A DNA stretch of 64,000 nt. It comes from Eulemur rufifrons (Eukaryota > Chordata > Mammalia > Primates > Lemuridae). Where the stretch lies: the NCBI RefSeq assembly GCF_041146395.1, contig NC_090999.1, positions 72,855,001-72,919,000 of the forward strand, written 5' to 3'. Under the pieces are notes generated by a model that saw only the letters and a program-made list of their open reading frames with translations, did not search any database and had not been told where the DNA came from. This document shows positions 52,869-64,000 of this stretch, piece by piece; the stretch's first letter is position 1, and each line of letters opens with the position of its first letter. The position numbers and the translations under genes are program-made.

Positions 52869-55308
52869 CATGGGTGGGGAATCTGCAGCCTTAAAGCCAC
52901 ATGTGGCCTTCTAGGTTAAGTGCAGCCTTTTGACTGAATCCAAATTTTACAAAACAAATCGTTTTATTTTTATTAATACATTCTTTTTCATCTTTTATAT
53001 TTTTATTTTATTTTTAAAATAAACATATTTAAAGTACCAAAGAATAAAATAAGTTTCAATAAAATAATCCTCCCAGATTGAACAGAACAATTAGAAGATT
53101 AGCAAGCCATAAGGGTTAAATTGACAGCTGCTATGCTCATGATTTAGTTCTAACTTGACCCACCTGACTGGCACCACTACCACTCAAGGCTGGTTGGTGA
53201 GAGTTTATGGGAATTAAGTACGCCAGTCTGTTATCAGCTTTTGACAATGGTGCACTGATTTTCTGTTTGAAGTGGGATTTGTGAATAGTTGCACAGCTTG
53301 ACAGTATTTTTAAATTCTCTCTGCTTAACAGCCCATCATGCCAAAGAAAACCAAGATAATGCTGAAGGAAGAAAACAGATATTTTAATGAGGATTAGGAA
53401 TTGCAATATAATCTTGTTTCTGCTTAAGATAAGATGATTTGCTTGCTTTGTTATACTGCAATATCAACATTAAAGAAATTCAATGATCAACAGAATTATA
53501 ACACTCATAAGGACCACAAATATTTTAAATTGGAGGGAGAGACACAAAAGGTTGTATTGTAGAAGTTAAAAGTTGAAAAGCAAAAGTAAAAGTAATTCTT
53601 TCAAACAGCAATAGACCTGGAAATAATGCCACTGAAACAACTTATATAGTAATCTCTATACTTGAGAAAAAAGGGAAGCTATTCAGTTCTGTAGAGATTG
53701 TGAAAGAATGCATTGTTGAAGCTGTAGGATGCTAAATCCTGATAACATTTCAAAGTACAAACAGCTTCCTCTTTCAAGAAAAACTATAACTGACTGGCAG
53801 CATGAATTAGCTTTCACTTAACAGAACAACTTCATGAAATACTTCAGAAGGAAAATATGTATTATTCAATCACTTCGGATGAATAAACTGACACTACTGC
53901 CTTGGTGCAGGTTTTATACTTCATTCAGGTCATAACAGAAGATTCTTTTTGCTGCAAAGAGTTTCTCACTTTGGGCACTCTTGTGAACAGAACACAGGGA
54001 ACAGATATCTTCAACAATTTTCAAGATAAATGTCATGAAGTGGGGCTGAATTCGAAAAATTTAGTGAGTGTATATACAGATGGTTCACCTTCCATGACAG
54101 GAAAACATGAAGGGTTTATTACACAGATAAGAAAGTATTAACAGATCCAGGTGCTTGCATTTCCTTTCATTGTATCTTGAAAAATCTCTGTGCTAAAGCT
54201 ACTACTAATATTTTAAGTAACACTTTGAAACAATTTATATTGTTAACTATATTCATGCTAATGCAACATGGCATAATCAGTTTCATAACATGCTACAGTT
54301 GAACAATGAGGTATTCAGTGTGGAATTGCTGTATCATTCTAAAGTGTGTTGGCTATGACAGGGACAGTTCTTAGCCAACATTTTATCTCTGAAAGAACAG
54401 ATAGTTAAATTGTATGAAGAACAGAATCAGCAATGTGAATTATTGAAAGAAGATTTCCATAGGAATATAGCATTTCTTTGTGATAACATCAAATCAGAGC
54501 AATTTGAATATTTCTTTGCAAGGTAAAACTAAGTCTGTATATGACATGTGGCAAGAAAATCCAAGCATTTTGAAAAAAGCTACCTTTTGTCAAAACACTT
54601 CTTCAAAAGGAAATTTCAGATGAACATTTTCCCCAGTTAGCAAAGGTCATTGATGAGCAGGATGATATATGCTAATCATTTGAAGAATCCACAGCTGTTA
54701 TAAACCTATTAATTGGAGCATACAATGAAAGGTTCACTGACTTTGAGAATCATGACATCATACTCAAATTTGCATTTTAGCCTCACCTAGTTGTTATCAC
54801 CAAGGCACCTAAAGAAATACAAATGGAATTGATTGAGCTCTCAGTAGATGACATTTTAAAAATATTGTTTGATGCTAAGAAAGGTCCAGGTGAAACGTGG
54901 AAAAATGCAGTAGAATACCCATACCTTTGGCAACACGCTTTCTTGCTTTTCAACCATTTATTGCTACTAATTTACATTCTCCTACCTAACCCAAATCAAG
55001 ACACCTTAAGGCCACAGATGACTGATACCCATCTAGAGGATCAATTGAAACTGTGGACCCCCATGCTTCAACCAAACATTCAAATGTTTTCAATAAAAAG
55101 CAGACACCTTAAAGTTATTAAAGGGTTAGTTAACTTTAAAATTAACAAATGGCTTTCATTTTTTGAACTTATTAAGTAGATAGTAGTTAAATTTTTACAA
55201 AATAATGTACATTCTAAGTATATCTAATTGAAGTTTTGTGAATGTGGCCTTATTTGATTACAGCTAATCTAATGTGGTCTTCCAACATGAAATGGTTCCC
55301 CACCCCTG
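52869..55308 (+). mobile_element. Full-length hAT DNA transposon (MER45-like), inactive
   Basis: A 2440-bp element. Left end 'catgggtggggaatc' and the reverse complement of the right end 'caggggtggggaacc' agree at 13 of 15 positions (terminal inverted repeats). Flanks are a perfect 8-bp duplication 'gtcccatc' (52861-52868 and 55309-55316), the hallmark of hAT insertion. Sub-terminal text 'ccacatgtggccttctaggt' resembles MER45-type hAT ends; the family name is tentative. It encloses a dead transposase (53338-55179). No other element has been inserted in it. Confidence 0.93.
53338..55179 (+). pseudogene. hAT transposase pseudogene with BED-type zinc finger
   Basis: An ATG at 53338 opens a frame that stops at codon 20 (TAG 53395-53397) and again nine codons later, yet protein-like sequence continues. 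Near 53435 'MICLLC' begins a Cys-x2-Cys BED-type zinc finger, which binds transposon ends. Near 53876 'SDE-stop-TD' marks the first catalytic acidic residue of the hAT RNase-H-like fold. The frame 53902-54141 contains 'VYTDGSPSMTGKHEGFI', the second conserved aspartate block. The C-terminal hAT dimerisation region is in 54823-55179 ('MTDTHLEDQLKL'). The 5' ATG, middle and C-terminal pieces are all in the same frame although stops and frameshifts lie between them. Total span of about 614 codons is normal for the family. Related host genes (ZBED/FAM200 type) arose from such transposases; this copy shows no sign of being kept as a gene. Confidence 0.88.
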
Positions 55309-55967
55309 GTCCCATCTCTTGACTGATATTTCAAATTATGCAAATAAGTTTTTATGATTTCATGTATTTCATAACAGGAAAAACCATGAACTAAGTTAAC
55401 AGGTCAATAGTGTTGGTATTTTTATGTTGAAAAATTTATTACTCATATGTATGTATATACACACATGTATATGTATATATATAGTCAATGTTAATAAAAG
55501 AACTTTGTATTTTTTCCGTTAATTATCATAATATTAGGGTAATTTTTAATGCATACTAAAATTTTGGACATATGTAGTCATAATTTAACTATAATAATTT
55601 TCTATTTATACCATGGATATAAATATACATCAATCACATCCAAGTTTATCAAAAAGATTCACATATAAATACGTCAGAATTGTGATGTTACTGTGCTAGT
55701 CAGCACCATTTACAATTAGTAAATATAACAAATATTTTTCATGGTTAATTTAGTTTCAGCCAAGTTTATATATGAAAATTACTTGCCTAAGAAAAATACA
55801 CTGATTATTCCTACTATGTCACAGTCAATTTATTTTGTACTTTTTACATGTGCAACTTTATGTACATATGTCATAAATCAGGTTTCTTTAGTATTAGAAG
55901 ATTAATGCACTTATCAGATGTTTTTAATTAATTTCCAAATTCCATATTTACTTGAATGGTGACATTA

Positions 55968-56100
55968 TGTGTGTGTGTGTGTGTGTGTGTGTATGTATAT
56001 ATACACACATATATATACACACATATATATGTATATATACATATATGTGTGTATATATGTATATATACACACATATATACATACACACACACACACACAC
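55968..56100. repeat. TG / TATA / CA palindromic microsatellite
   Basis: A TG run (55968-55992), a mixed TATA/CACA/TGTG core and a CA run (about 56082-56100) form an imperfect palindrome centred near 56035, where 'gtatatatac' is itself self-complementary and pairing extends outward with few mismatches for about 25 bases per arm. Four overlapping reading frames of Tyr-Ile/Cys-Val repeats cross it and are artefacts. Confidence 0.95.
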
Positions 56101-56104
56101 TATT

Positions 56105-58740
56105 AGGAATAAAAGAGAAACTAGTGAAAAGAAGATTGGGGAAAAAGAACAGATACAATAGGTAATATAAGGAGCAATTAAAAGAATTGAGTAATATACA
56201 TTTATATTGTGTCCCCTTATCAAATGATTTGAAAAAAATTAACATAAGCAAAACTTTACAAATTAACATTATGTAATTAAACTGGGCAATGCAATTAGGT
56301 TTTAACATTTGTGTATGTAATATGAAATAATGTATACATTTTCAATTATTTGGCTAGCATGCACATGATTTAAGGTCATTAAATGTCAGAAAGATTATTT
56401 CTCAGCTGATCTTAATGATGGACAGGATGGCAGAATTGCATATGCTTTTTAATGACTTACATGGTATTGGTACACAGTAATTACAGTATGTACTCTAAAA
56501 TAAAATCAATCTTATATCTAAAAAAGTTATGTCAATATTTTTAGAGTTTGCATAAAATATTAGATAGAGATAGGTCTTCAATGCCGTATCACTTCTTTCT
56601 TCATCTCCTTTCAGTAATGTATATAATTTTACTTATTATCTTAACTTTACACCCAGATGTTTATTATTACTGAAAACAGGGAACATCACTATTTCTTGAT
56701 GCTACATTTTGAGCCACAGAACCATGAGGTTTACTCAAGTCATGAAGCAACAACAAATACAACAAATAAATTGTTCAGAAATTATACATATACTTGTGTG
56801 TAGTTTTATTTAAATCTGAGATGACTATTTAAAATTTTCAATTATTTTTAAAATATGCTCCTTTTCTTGGCTAGAGAATGGATTGAGATAGTCTATCAAC
56901 AAGTTTACAAGTATATTTCTTGATACTTATATTTTAATATGGTATTCATCTTTCAACCGAATTTTGCACATGGCCCAATAATGAAAACTACAGAGATTAC
57001 AAAAACATAGTCTCCCTATGGTTAGTGTGAACCTCATACCTAGGTCAAAGAGACAACTCTTTAATATTTTGTGGATTTCATCCGGTGGCATCTGCCTGTA
57101 TTATGCTTAGACACCATTGTAAGGTATAAGCTTATAGAATATATCAAATAAATTTACCTCTGTCAAGTTGAGGATGTTAGTAATATAAACATATACTACA
57201 TTCATTTTATCCCCCTTCACTTCCTTCTTCTCCCAGGAGTTAATTTTTTTAGCTTTTCTATTGATACATTTTGTCATTTAAATAATTAGAAATATATGTT
57301 TAAGTCATGAGTGTGCCTGCCTGTGTGTGCATGTGTGTGCTAGCGTGCTATGTATCTATAATGGTCTCGGCCTTTTGAAAATTGGAAGCAGATTTCAAGA
57401 GTGTTTTATACCCTCAGATGTTAGTGAGTGAGGCAACTCATATAGAGTTTTAAAAATTGCAATGTCAAGCAAGCAAAATACTTGACTGAATAAAAAAAGA
57501 AACTTTATAAAGAAAAAAATATCTTTCTTTGACTAGAAGAAGTTGAAAACATGTAGTTCACCCCTGCTGTCTAGCGTTTGTGACAAGACCATAATCTCTT
57601 TTCTTGCTTTCCCAGTGAAACTGAAAGTAGCTTTTATACACATGAGGGGAAAAAGAATGGACAGTGTCAAGAAGGTATTTTAGCATTTTAATTCTAGTAA
57701 GTTGAAAACAGGCAATTAAAGATTTTTATCCTGGATATAATCTTCATAAGATGTCTTTACCACCAAGTTTCCCTGAAGAATGAGATTTTACCCTGAAAGA
57801 AGATGACCATATAGAATAGCACATGCTATGTTAGAAACTATTTGGAAAAAGTCATCATTTTATTGAGTAAAAATGATTGACACATTTTCATTTTTTACAA
57901 AATTTTGTGAATGTATATTTCAAGGAGAATAAAAATGATTTAGGACTAAAAATTAAGTATATATTTTTAGACTAGACTGAAAAAAAATCTATGTCTATTA
58001 TAATACAAATTGGAATAACCCCTTACCCACCCATATTGACCATGGATTAGATCAATGTTGCGTGACTTAACTACAGAAGAAATGCAGATTCTTGGGACAT
58101 CCTTTCATTATGTGGTATAAATATAACTCATAATATATGTGTTTTACATCGCATATGCTTTCATTTTTCGTGATGGAAAATCTATGGGAAAATAGTAGCT
58201 CCATCAAATTAGTGAGTAAACAAGACCATTACATCAAAATAGATTTTGCTCATTTACTCTGACAAGTGTAGCAGTTTAATTTATTTATAGTTCCACTCTG
58301 AATGGTTTTAGTAAATGCCCTATAGTGCATTTTTTAAATTCAGTAGAGTCTTAGTAACTTCTTCATTAATTATGTTTATAAATTACAATCCTTACAAAAG
58401 CCTTTGAGCATGTAATTAATAAATTTATTTAAATATTTATAAACTCAGATGATACCATGTTTAATGTATAGCTAAATTTAGCTAAAATATAGATTCTTGC
58501 TATTGGTTCAAATGAAAAATAATGTATTAGGAAGGGGATTATAAAAATTAAAAAATACTTTGGAAGTTCTCCCAATTGTATTAGAAGTTAGTTATGCCTT
58601 CTAAGGCTTCCTCACTTTACTTCAGGAAAGATGCGGTCATAAATGTCCAGAAACATAAACACAATAATCAATACTTTGTCAACTTGTGAAAAGAATTATT
58701 TCTAATTAAAGCAAGTCTGACAAATTATCTCACATTATTG
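56105..58740. other. AT-rich region, nothing identified
   Basis: No repeat family, exon or RNA gene recognised. Confidence 0.55.
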
Positions 58741-58744
58741 TGTA

Positions 58745-59120
58745 TCAGTGTAAGAGTAACTTACATTTATTGAGCTCTACTCAGCCATCTAGGAAACAGA
58801 CAACAGTGTTAACAAGCTACCCAAAAGTAGCAGCTCCAACAATTTGTTTAAAAAAATTTCTCACAGTCTTCTGTCCCCTCCCCCCCAAATGAGAATGCAC
58901 AAAAAAAGAAAACTTCTTGAATACCCAATGTTATTTAATTTTACCCCCAATCTTCTCAACATCCTTCCTGCCATATGCAATTAGAAGATTCTAACTGCCA
59001 ATAATGCAAGAAAACCTGAGATACCAGGCAATGAACAGTGAGAGGTGTAACATGTTTGGATATTAAATCCACTGCAGATAGTGGCTGAGACAGGGACAGT
59101 ACTGGGATCAGTGTACCCTA
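58745..59120 (+). mobile_element. Possible MIR fragments
   Basis: 'agtaacttacatttattgag' matches the MIR core start, and 'acagggacagtactgggatc' near 59090 could be its 3' part, but the intervening text does not align by eye. Confidence 0.35.
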
Positions 59121-59599
59121 TGGTTTCTGGCTTCTCAGAAATCATTTCTAGAAAAATAAAAAATCACAAACCATTTATTCTTTGGAAATAATTTTGCCAT
59201 TTGGTCACAGAAGGACAGGCAATAAACATAGGAAATAATTTACATCTAGTTTGATAAAGTGAACAGCGAAACCACCACCATTTTGACATGGGCTCTGCAC
59301 AGCAAATTTCTCTTGAACATGGGATTTGAAGAAATCCAGTAGAATCAGGTGCAAAGTGAGGAGGAAATAACTGGAAATAACTGGAGCAGATTTACTGTAT
59401 TGGTTCTTAATTCCTAAATCCAGGTAAAGTTCTCCTCATTGTATTTTTTTAAAAAATTCAACAATCCTCATATCTTACTTTAAAAGTGTAAGGTATAAAT
59501 ACTATTTTAAAATAAGACTACAACTGATGATGTTTCAAATAGGTCCTGTACGCCATTAGTAAATGCTTTTAAACACATCTCAAGCAAGGGCAATTATGA

Positions 59600-59745
59600 G
59601 TTAAAATTCTGGCCCTGACAGTAATTCCAAGGAGTGCTTTTGGACAAGATATTTAAACTCTCTAAGCTTAATTTTCCTCATTTATGAAATGGGGATAAAT
59701 AATACCTACCTCATAGGTTTGGTTATTGTGAAGATGAAGAGAAGG
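59600..59745 (-). mobile_element. MIR SINE, minus strand
   Basis: 'ttttcctcatttatgaaatg' followed by 'gggataaataatacctacct' and 'cataggtttggttattgtga' is the reverse complement of the MIR core, well preserved. Confidence 0.85.
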
Positions 59746-59784
59746 GAATATAACAGAAAGAATATAATTAAAAGAGTTAATAGA

Positions 59785-60139
59785 GGCCAGGCACGGTGGC
59801 TCACTCCTGTAATCCTAGCACTCTGAAAGGCCTAGGCAGGGGGATCGTTTGAGCTCAGGAGTTCGAGACAAGCCTGAGCAAGAGCGAGACCCCCGTCTCT
59901 ACTAAAAGAAAAAAAAAAACAGAAAGAAATTAGCTGGACAACTTAAAATATATAGAAAAAATTAGCTGGGCATGGTGGCGCATGCCTGTAGTCCCAGATA
60001 CTTGGGAGGCTGAGGCAAGAGGATAGCCTGAGCCCAGGAGTTTGAGGTTGCTGTGAGCTAGGCTGAGGCCACGTCACTCTAGTCTAGGCAACAGAGTGAG
60101 ACTCTGTCCCCCCCCCCAAAAAAAAAAGAAAAGAAAAGA
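59785..60139 (+). mobile_element. Alu SINE, dimeric, plus strand
   Basis: Begins 'ggccaggcacggtggctcac' and ends in C-rich then A/AAAAG repeats (60110-60140). A target duplication 'aaaagagttaataga' is perfect (59770-59784 and 60140-60154). The middle linker contains the 'ttagctggacaacttaaaat' text shared by this Alu type. Confidence 0.96.
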
Positions 60140-60154
60140 AAAAGAGTTAATAGA

Positions 60155-63100
60155 GTGCCTGCAATAAGGAAAAATCTCAATGAAGTACTTCAATATATAT
60201 GATTATTCTTTCACATTGATTATTTCTATATATTATTCATGTAGAACTAGGTTACAATATTTGCAATAGCTCATTCTTTCTCTTTCTGTATGTGCATATG
60301 TATATATCAAAGTATGTATTTTATATATACATATAAATATTCTTTGCCACTGCCTTTGCTGATCTTTCTAGATAGCAGAAAATCATGAGCTTTTAAAAGC
60401 AGTAGGTAAAGCTTAGGGGAGAATTTAATGGATGAGAAAGTTTTTTAAAAAAGGGCTGTTTATGAGTTTTCTCTTTGGTTGTTTGTCTTTCACAGCCATG
60501 GTAGTCATGTTTTAGCAGGTAAAGAAACTGTTTAGGCATTTATTAAAGCTTTATTTATGATCTCTCGGCTTGAGAGGTAAAGAAAGCAAGAGAACATCAG
60601 CCCACGTGCCCCATACTTACAGAGATGCTAAGTCGGTTAATACATTTAGAATGATCTCAGTTGTTTTGGCACCATACTTTTATTTCCAGTTACAAAGGAA
60701 TTAGATACTTTTAGATAACAACTGTTTTAAAAATTATAGATCATTTTGACTATAGTTTTAAAATGTGAAGTTATTAATTGTTTCCTTTACTGTAGTCTTC
60801 TTTTCCAGAAATAAAGGGAGATACGTTTCTTTGACCTGGACCTACCTAGCCTGTATAAGGAGAAAATGTTACAAATCTTTTATGTTCTTTAGCTACGAGA
60901 AGTGGTGAGTGCACTCAGTTGCTGCTCTCCAAGAATGTTAATGTGACATGATCTATAAACCATTGTCTCTTTCCATCTCATAATATTATAATTCTTTCCA
61001 TTTGACAGTCATTTGATGAAAAACGGAAATAAAACTTCGTGAAATCAGGAATTTATCCAATAGTTATTCATAATGGGAAAAAGAGAATTTTGAAGGGTAA
61101 ATTATTCCTCTCTAGTAGGTTCTCTGGATCATAAACCCTTATCCGAAATCGCCTCTTTTGGTGATAAAGCACTGATTACATTTGCCCTTGCACGTAGGCG
61201 GTGACAGGGGATATACTGCACAAGTGTGGGGAATTACAGAGAGATTTAATGGAAATATGAGAGATGAGACACTGACAGAGTGAAAATTTGTGCAGAACGT
61301 AGAGTCTGAACATGGGGAGAGTATGCTGTGGAAATTGAAGTAAAATAAATCTTAAGATCAGCAGCTAGAATGACCTAGAGTGTTAGTTTCCTCAATACTC
61401 CTGAGCCCCAAAAGAAAACCAGAACTAAAACTATAAAAAGAGAAATACAAAGAATCTCTACTAAACTTGGGGTTGTTACCTTGAAAAGGAAAAATGATAA
61501 CAACTGATAGAACTTCCCCCGTATAGAACAAAGTGACAGTAAGGCTGTATGCCCATAACAGAAAGAAATGGACTATTGATCCAGTCTTGTGAGCCTTCTA
61601 AACAAGAGGATTAGATCACCACTCAAATGATTGTGAAGACGGCTCGCATGGAGATCCAACCGGTAGTGTAGATATTGGGTATTGGAACAGTAAGATGAAG
61701 AAAATGATGACTGTGGACAGAGAATGAAAGGGAAGAAAAGAATGCATAATGTGCAGGACAGGCTATTAATGTTTATCTTATGTGGAGCCGAAAGCCTGCT
61801 CTCTGTTAAACTGACTATAAAAAGCATGCACATTGCTAAATTTTCTTACTTCAAGGTACAAACCATTGCATCAGCTTCCTGAGCCTAGTTCATACATATG
61901 ATTTAACACATAACAGAAGATTAATTTCTGGGGACAATTCAGAATGAATTTCATTTCTTGGCAGAAAATGAACCCTAAGCCAGAAAGCACTGGAAACCTG
62001 ATATTGGTGTCTGTTTAGAGTCAGCTCATGGAATTGGTATTGCATAATGTATATTTTCAGCTGGAGGCTTACTTATTTCCACCTCAATTGTTTATCTCTC
62101 AGTCCTATTTCTATACAACCACTCTGTGTTAGGAAAATCTTCATACTGTAAGTCATTAGTCATTCTGATTCCTGACAAGTATACCCATTACCCTAAAGTA
62201 AGCAAAAAAAAAATACATCATACATGACGAATTCCAATTCAAACTAGCTGCAAGAACTCCTATGATAGTTCCATTAACCTGTAGATGTTTACATCAGGTA
62301 TGCACTTTTGTTAGGTGAGGTATATAAACCATACTGTTTGAAAAACAAAAGAGTCATTTAAAATAGATCAATGTAGAGTGAGTTTTCAGGCAGACATTGA
62401 TTGTTCCCCTTTACTGTTGAAAAGCTACAATATTTTCCCATTAATTTTAAGCATTGTGGCATTGTATATGTTATTATCAGTAAAAAGGATATAATTATTT
62501 TTTAAACTTGTTTCATTACAATTCTAATGGAAAAGTTTCATTCTCTTGAAAATTAAATGTAGTAAGTTAATGACTGTATTCTGTACACTGACTTTAGCAC
62601 TTTAGTATATTTTAGCCTACATGGAAGGCCTTCTCTTTTCATAATCAGCTCCTCCTGGGCTCACGACATTCTGGCAATCTTAGCTTTTGCAAGCTTACAT
62701 GAAGTTTAGTTTACAACAAAAAACTAATTGATTAATTCACATAAAAATATTGCTAAACATATAGGAATGCAAATATTACTTGGTCACTGTTATTATCTCT
62801 GGTGGAAAAGACACTTTGAAATCACTTTAAAATCAAACCTTTTTTTTTCCAGTTGTCGATTATGTTAACGGAGTTAAATAATTCTACAATGCATTTCAAC
62901 AAGGCATGGAAGCTTTCTCAGTCACCCCTCACTAAAAGAATACGCTTACCAGCACAACAGATTTTTGCTCACCAGTATGATACTGTCTTCTGAAATGTGT
63001 TAAAGAAACCAAGACAATATATTGGTTTTTCCACATTTTCTAATTCAGAAGTGTTTTGTAGAGTGCCCCATTTTTTGGGCTCCATCACTGTTTGGCACTT

Positions 63101-64000
63101 AATGTTACTTCCCCTCTATATTCTTTTATGACATGCCACAATTTCCCACACTATATTATGTTTTGCATTGATTAAATTTCAGAATTACTACTTCCCAATA
63201 GCCTTTTGGGGAAGAGACAGGGTAACTGACTTCATAAGGAACACGAAATGTGTTTTCTTTTGGGAAGTATTCCTGCTAATGTGATATAATCATTATTGTA
63301 AATAAGGCGTGTCCTTTTACTGAACTTTGTCTTTTTTTTCTTTTTCTCCTTTCTTTTGAACTGCTTTCTTTCACCTCTCTGTCTTAGCTCATTTTATTCC
63401 CTCTGTCCTTCTCACTCTTTTTCACTCCTTTTAAAAAGTGAACTTGACAACATATTTATACAGCTTTCCATAGCTTACACCCTATATGTTTTTTGTTACC
63501 AAATATTTGGAACCCTAAGATGTTCTTTCTTTCCTTTTTTTCTTCAATGGATGGAGGTGTGAGTATATACACGTTGATTATATTCACGGTCATAATTCAA
63601 TTTTTGATGCCAAGATAAAGAAACTTTACCAAGTAGGTTGCACTTTGTTAACTCACAGACCCTGTGCCAGAAGGAACACAAGCACTCCGCGTTAGGTTAC
63701 CATTCTGAGAGTATCAAAATCCTAGTGCTTGGTGGGAAACATGAGGTAATCAGGACTCTATTTTCACTGACAAGGTTGGCATTTGGAACCTAATTAGGAA
63801 ACAGTCAAACAGAATTAACTTTTATAGAAGTAGCATAAAGGGCCGAAGTTTCAATGACTTGTAATATCCCCTTGCCGTTCAAGGTTCCTACAATAAGCTC
63901 TATGAATCCCTTCTCATACCTTCTCAGACTCAATCTTGTGAGGCTGATCCAATTTCCTGTTTATAGAAATTATACTGAGGCAGGAGGTTTGTGCCTTGCC
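60155..64000. other. Unassigned region to window end
   Basis: No transposable element or known exon recognised. An AT/GT-rich patch lies at 60280-60345. A polypyrimidine tract with AG precedes a 46-codon open stretch at 62853-62993 (see findings). The minus-strand 86-codon frame at 61573-61833 and the plus-strand 68-codon frame at 63356-63562 show no domain. Confidence 0.5.

Noticed and set aside
55928..56308. Four overlapping frames with Tyr-Ile and Cys-Val repeats, up to 126 codons
   Set aside because: Direct translation of the TG/TA/CA microsatellite in several frames and both strands; no gene.

Overview
This is AT-rich, vertebrate-type nuclear DNA from a primate. It has no convincing protein-coding gene, no rRNA, tRNA or snRNA gene, no operon and no CRISPR array. 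Seven full-length dimeric Alu SINEs place it in a primate. Their shared wording (a 'ttagttgtcca' / 'ttagctgtcca' linker followed by 'tataatttctttctatttttagtagag', and 'gctcttgctcaggctggtct') matches strepsirrhine (lemur/loris) Alus better than human AluS/AluY. Calling the host a lemur-like strepsirrhine is therefore an inference from Alu type. The window looks like intergenic or deep intronic sequence built from layers of transposable elements of different ages.

Layout. 0-11 kb: an Alu, microsatellites, a minus-strand MaLR retroelement (internal part plus LTR, 6.85-8.05 kb), L2 and MIR relics and a second Alu. 11-17.7 kb: an L1 3' end, an Alu, then a long decayed minus-strand L2 broken by younger repeats, then an LTR-like repeat. 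17.7-29.9 kb: mostly unassigned AT-rich DNA, with a MER2 Tigger element (19.3 kb), a plus-strand L2 that keeps a recognisable endonuclease motif (21.9-23.8 kb), and MIR relics. 29.9-37.1 kb: L2, MER5A, MIR and then a 5 kb L1 cluster with three orientation switches and a retroviral solo LTR inserted in one L1. 38.5-41 kb: L2 and a retroviral protease-like relic. 42-50.4 kb: an old L1M carrying a recent 359-bp L1-derived chimeric insertion, then a minus-strand endogenous retrovirus (two LTRs 5.5 kb apart) interrupted by a 3.7 kb minus-strand L1 that itself carries an Alu. 50.5-52.1 kb: an old L1 carrying two Alus. 52.87-55.31 kb: a complete but dead hAT DNA transposon with both terminal inverted repeats and a perfect 8-bp target duplication. 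55.97-56.10 kb: a TG/TA/CA palindromic microsatellite. 56-64 kb: mostly unassigned DNA with a MIR and one more Alu.

Nothing here works as a gene system. What can be read is a history of insertions: L2 and MIR first, then old L1M, MaLR, Tigger and hAT copies, then ERVs and younger L1s, and last the strepsirrhine Alus and the 43.1 kb chimera, whose target duplications are still perfect. All coordinates of old repeats are approximate. Family names come from recognising consensus wording by eye, not from a database search.
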